Below are positions 59,301 to 64,000 of a DNA stretch of 64,000 nucleotides, in pieces; position 1 is the stretch's first letter, and each line of letters begins with the position of its first letter. A model generated the notes under the pieces. That model had not been told where the DNA came from. It searched no databases and saw only the letters and a program-made list of their open reading frames with translations. Source of the stretch: Balanoglossus misakiensis (lineage: Eukaryota > Hemichordata); NCBI GenBank assembly GCA_040954595.2, contig CM082577.2, positions 4,340,001 through 4,404,000 on the forward strand, in the 5' to 3' direction. The translations under genes were made by a program, and so were the position numbers.

Positions 59301-62300
59301 TGCAATGAATATTATTTAAACCCATGGATCCCTGTACTTTTGGACAATGTGCCCTTCGTTTTATAAATAGCTATCGAAATAATGTTGGCCCAGTGTCTAG
59401 CCTGCCAGGGTACTCAACTCAGTTCCCCGTGACAAACAGTTTTATTATAAGCTTGCTTCAGGAAACATTCGCAATTGGGTGCGCTATATCTTTTCGACAT
59501 TTTTTTTCTAGATGTGTCCTGCTCTCAAAAATGTCAACTTGTAGTCCGTCGTGCAAACATGGCCGCTTCACTAGTCTGTTGCCAACTGAGTAGCAAAATG
59601 CCGTAGCAAAGGGGAACGCGTCAGTGAACTTCGGCTATTCCATTGAGCTTGTTGCGACAGTAGATCGGTATTTGGTTCCATGAAAGAGACTGGGAGTTGT
59701 TCATCTGGCGACCAACAATGGTTACTAAAACCCGAGGAATGTTACATGGGCTTCTTTACGGGGAACAAACACAGCCACTCAAAGTTATTAAAAGCGCGTA
59801 AACTTCTGCACTAAAGCGTTTCAAGGCCGCGTATATATAAAGTGGGCGAACTTCTTTTAGACAACTGTCATGCCCACACGTCCCAATAAGTCGTATACCG
59901 CTGCTTTATATTTCTCATAAAATGTCTCAATATTGTTGACATGTTTTTTTGGAAAAGGAACGACACGCGACCTTTCGGTTGACAAGCCATTACTTTGTCG
60001 AGAATTGTGATAAACATGATAAATGGGCAGTTGGAATGTCGTGCAAGCGACATGCATATTAAATGATTCAGTGAACACATCTGATGAGAAAACTTCCGAT
60101 AGAGGACGATTTTTGAGGGACACAAAATCAACTTGTACATCAGGGCATCAAGATTTTTCACATAGTAGCGAACTCTTGACGCGTGACGTTTCTCTGTACG
60201 ACGTAGCACGGCGCGGCCGGCTACTTATATACTTGGGGTATGTTGTAGTGCAGCACACACGACAAATTTGACAAGTGGCTCAAATGCCGATGGTCGTTCC
60301 ATACTTTCGACGCTGTTTCCGCCTGGCCTGCAGCCCACTTATCACTTCATTTTCGTGCCAAAATAACTGACAGCTGAAGGATTTATTATTATGCATCACG
60401 GAAATTATGCAACACCTGTCCTCAAAACCCCTGAACTGTTGCGAAACTAATGATGTACATGTACGTCATCGAAACACAAACGGCGGATTGCGGATCTGCA
60501 TATGTACGCCACCATATGCTGTCTTGAATGCAGTCGACAAGACCAGTAACATGCATGAATCAAGATAGTTTACGCCTGTAGAAATTATTCATGTTTCTGG
60601 CGGAACATAGACGACCACCTGTTGATTCCGTTCTCGTTGCATAACCCGCCTTACGCAAAACCCAGAAATTGCTGCCTGCAAATTCTAACGGGCGCCATCT
60701 TGTTTTCAAATTTTTGCAATTGTTCTGTAGCAACGGAACTATTTTTTATTTTTTGTAAGAGACCCAATCGTCGAGTATTTGCAAGGTACAGAGGAAGTTA
60801 AAATCGTCTGCGAGGTGAGGATTTCAAAATAGCCAGTATTTGACGACACCCTTCGAAGTCACGGTTGCTTTTGTATCAGGCCTACACTAATGGACACTGA
60901 GTGCGCCATTAAAATGATTAAAGAGAAACACTTCTTGACCCGAAGACCCTTGTATAATAATGTCAAGTTTTATTTGTAGAAATCTACGGACGGGAGTGAT
61001 TTTAGACGGGTTGCTAGGTTTCTTATGTGGTTTCACTGTGTCTAAATTACTTTACCTCGGGAAAAATAACTTAGGGTTCTAAGGCGGGAGTATGTGACCC
61101 GGGCAACATTACATGTGGTTACGTGAAGCTGGTTTTGAAAAACAAACAAACACTGGCAATGGCATTTTTGACAACTGGAACTCGTACTAGTTCGGCAGAG
61201 ATCGTTGATTTTAAACACCTGTATAGTCGACAGTTTGATGGCCAGAATTGGTCAGCTCATCATGTGTCCAATTCAGTCGAGTACCATTTCAAATAGTTGG
61301 CACAGAATAAATTTGCTCGTAACTTCCAATGTTCATGGTTCAGCACATGTACTTTTTACAGGGGACTGACATTTAAACGGGGTTGACCATTCACGCGGAT
61401 CGGATGTACTAACTTTCATATCTGCTCTTGACAGGGGCTTAATAGATATTCTTGTGATCTCTTTCTGCGGAGCGAGGGGCCAGTCACTCTGTTGATGACA
61501 CGTTCTGTTTGGTTTCAATGCCAGATAGACAGAAAGACAGACAGACAGACAGACAAACTGACAGAGACAGAGAACAGGGCCAGCATCGCTACTTTCCATG
61601 ATAGTTTTAAAAATGGACAACAAGCAGTAAATTATGCGGAAATGGGAGCGGCGACGCCCAAATATAGCCACCGGGCTTTCTAGGTACTCAAAGCCGGCAT
61701 TGTTGTCGGAGTTCTCGCCTTCATTTGCCGAAGAATCTTGTCCCCTGGACGCGACCTTTCAATCCTAAAATATGACAAGAGTCGAAAAATTCACGAATCC
61801 GCGAAAAAGACTAAGTACGGATAACAGTCATTTCTTTCCAAAACTTTTCAATAACATTTTAAAGTAACGGGCGAATTTTACCGACGAAATCCCGATATAT
61901 CGACTCGTTTCGGCTCGTTCGAGTGACAGTAAAGGGGTAATCATGCGTGCGCAAACACTGTCCGCGAGTTCCAAATCTCGGTCAGGGGAACGAGGTGATA
62001 TTTTGCAGCACTTCGCTCGACGTGTCTGATAAGTTTACAGAGCGGCAAGGGCTGACGACCTTTTGTTTAAGGGTCAGGGTCCACTGGCGATGGCCAGCTT
62101 GTTAGTGTATTCACACACACGAACTGTTCCATCACGACAATTGTAAACTCAAAGCTTTGTTTGTTGGAATTCCGGCAAGAAGTCACTTATACCGCGCAAT
62201 TATTGAGCGTTAAATTGTGCAATATAACCTCTCTCCACCCCGTCACCCGCAGCTTCAAAAACAGAAATTGACAGCTGAAGATATTACTGCCACGGACGGT

Positions 62301-64000
62301 AGAAAGAGTTGATTGTGCTTGAAGTTTACACAGGTCCCTGATTGTATACTGTCACGGTTCTCTGGCTTGTCCAGTCAGATCACAGTTGCCCAGAGTGCCC
62401 CACTATATTATATATACTAGGTGAATCTATCCATGCCACCGACTCATTGCTGATGTAGATATACATATTGTAGGAGACTTCTGCGAAGAGAGAAGATCTA
62501 TTTGACTGGTACGGCGCACCGGACATTCTCCAGAGTCACGTGACGAACAACCTGAGATCTATATGAACCTTCCGGATTTCGGAAGAAACCCAAGTTCATG
62601 ACCACTGCTACACGTTTGCCACACGACCGAAGGTTACAAAAACAGGTTTCCAACTCCACTCCTACAAATTCCTCTGCTTTGAGAGACAAAGGCTTCCCCG
62701 TATGACAGATTGCCTGGAACGCCCATTATAATGTCTGGCATGTTTGTATGAGGGACTTCACGCCCATTAAAGATGCACTAAAATATTTTAAAAGTCTGTG
62801 TCGATGGATGTTATCAGACTTCTCCCAGACCAACAAAGGGGACAGTGGCCATCACGAATTAATGCTTAGAGAGCATTAGACACAATTATAATAACATCGA
62901 ATAACATGAATCTGTATTGGTTTGCAGCTCGGTAATGACGGAGTCCCATCAAAAATTCCTTGGAAGAACACTGGTTGATATACGTGCCGACATATTGTAT
63001 TTATGAAGCCCCGTCAACCATTTGTCAGTTTTTTGGGGGGGCTGAATTGTTTATCAACCGTCTAATTGCCGTGTTGGTGCAAATGTGGTTTTGACGGTTG
63101 GTTCATGCTCCGTCCGCTCTGCCTTGTCGAGTCAGGTACGAAAGTGAATGTGCAGTTGCCATGACTGTTTGCTTTTGGGTGTGGTTGTAATGGATTTTAA
63201 GTCTTAATTGACGGATATGTGTGGGCGAGTGAACTTTGACCTCAACATTTACTAGTAACCTTCAACTTCACCGCGTTGTGATCACGATGGGAACTTGTCT
63301 GTGCAAATAATCGTGGTCATTTCATAATTGAACACCTTACATAACGCAATTCGGCCAATTTTCATGACAATGGTCTCGACAATACGCACATCGGGGCGCG
63401 GTGGCATGCTTAGAACAATGCGTCGGTAATTGGACTTTCGGGTCCGAAAGTTGCCATGGTGACGGCTTGACACACAGTAATGGACGGTTTCGAACGTTGC
63501 AAATTCGCCCGACTAGAGTAGACGACCTCCGGCGGTTGCCAACAGAACGATCGTTTACACTCTCAGTAAACGTATTGATTTTTGTGTCTGCAAATTTACT
63601 GGTCATCGTCACTGCATTACACGTTGCATGTAACCAAGACCTTGTGAAAAGTTGAAATTTGTAATTACACAGCCAGGACAGTAATATAACCTCAAGTTTG
63701 TAAGTCCAACAGCATGGTGAAATCTAGTCCATTTTTTTTCGCCCGAGTAAACGTATTGTCGTTTCAAACTAAATTGGCATGGCTTAGAGTTCAACATTGA
63801 ATAACACCGTAGGCACAAGCTTAATGTACATGCGTTGTCCCGGTTCTGCATGGTGGCTATTTCAGGTTTTGCACAGTTTGTATTTGATGGTCGAAAACGT
63901 TTCTGGCCAGAGGGTGTGTAGAGTTTACTTGGGCCCTGCGTAGTGAGTACAGTTTCTTCTGATACTCGAGTTGAGTTGAACTGTCCGATATTTAGTCTGG
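56357..64000. other. 7.6-kb region without recognised coding exons
   Basis: This lies upstream of the first visible exon of the EGF/CUB gene and probably contains its first intron and/or promoter. I searched the minus strand for a short signal-peptide exon ending in phase 1 and found none convincing. A minus-strand TATATAAG at about 60222-60229 followed by GC-rich sequence is a possible promoter. TGACAGCTGAAG occurs at 60368 and again at 62269, and the palindrome GGATTATAATCC at 57890. Open frames present are short and without domain signals. Confidence 0.4.
61525..61554. repeat. (ACAG)n microsatellite
   Basis: Short AGAC/ACAG run in the non-coding region upstream of the EGF/CUB gene. Confidence 0.9.

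Noticed and set aside
59833-59840. Plus-strand TATATAAA as a gene promoter
   Set aside because: The first ATG downstream gives a 16-codon frame only, with no exon-like sequence beyond.
59857-60209. Minus-strand open frames as the first exon of the EGF/CUB gene
   Set aside because: No hydrophobic signal peptide and no donor giving the required phase 1.

Overview
The window is animal nuclear DNA: genes with many GT-AG introns, a tRNA-Thr, TATA-type promoter signals, poly(A) signals, satellite DNA and microsatellites. The protein content (a WDR90 orthologue and a Notch-like EGF/CUB mosaic) and the many ACATGTAC-type words suggest a marine invertebrate deuterostome, with cephalochordate or hemichordate as the best guess. 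I cannot fix the species from sequence alone. Exon coordinates were worked out by hand from splice sites and reading phase. In all three protein genes the phases close exactly to the stop codon.

Layout. (1) 1-21772, plus strand: WDR90 (POC16), 38 coding exons seen, about 1873 residues. It has an N-terminal CFA20-like domain, a linker, a WD40 block, a second linker and a second WD40 block. Its distal poly(A) signal lies in one arm of a 141-bp palindrome (21765-21905), which abuts a MITE-like element with 24-bp inverted ends (21906-22076). (2) 22512-32767, plus strand: a small TATA-driven gene for a secreted 119-residue PAN/apple-like protein. Its 9.27-kb first intron is almost entirely an 87-bp tandem satellite of about 105 copies, with higher-order block duplication and older monomers at both edges. 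(3) 33849-56356, minus strand, convergent with gene 2: a very large type I membrane protein of 2238 visible residues. From the N terminus it has a ten-cysteine three-finger domain like a BMP type I receptor ectodomain, one EGF, a CUB, a half-EGF, 37 EGFs, a second CUB, ten EGFs, one membrane helix and an 11-residue tail. There is no kinase. The signal-peptide exon was not found and probably lies upstream. A tRNA-Thr(AGU) gene sits in one of its introns on the opposite strand. (4) 56357-64000: no coding exon recognised; probably the first intron and/or 5' flank of gene 3.

How the genes relate: WDR90 acts in centrioles and cilia, while the other two products are extracellular or membrane proteins. 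Nothing suggests they form one pathway. The strongest candidate for an undescribed system is gene 3, a kinase-less BMP-receptor-like ectodomain carried on a Notch-style O-glycosylated EGF stalk. The satellite-filled intron of gene 2 is the most unusual DNA structure.
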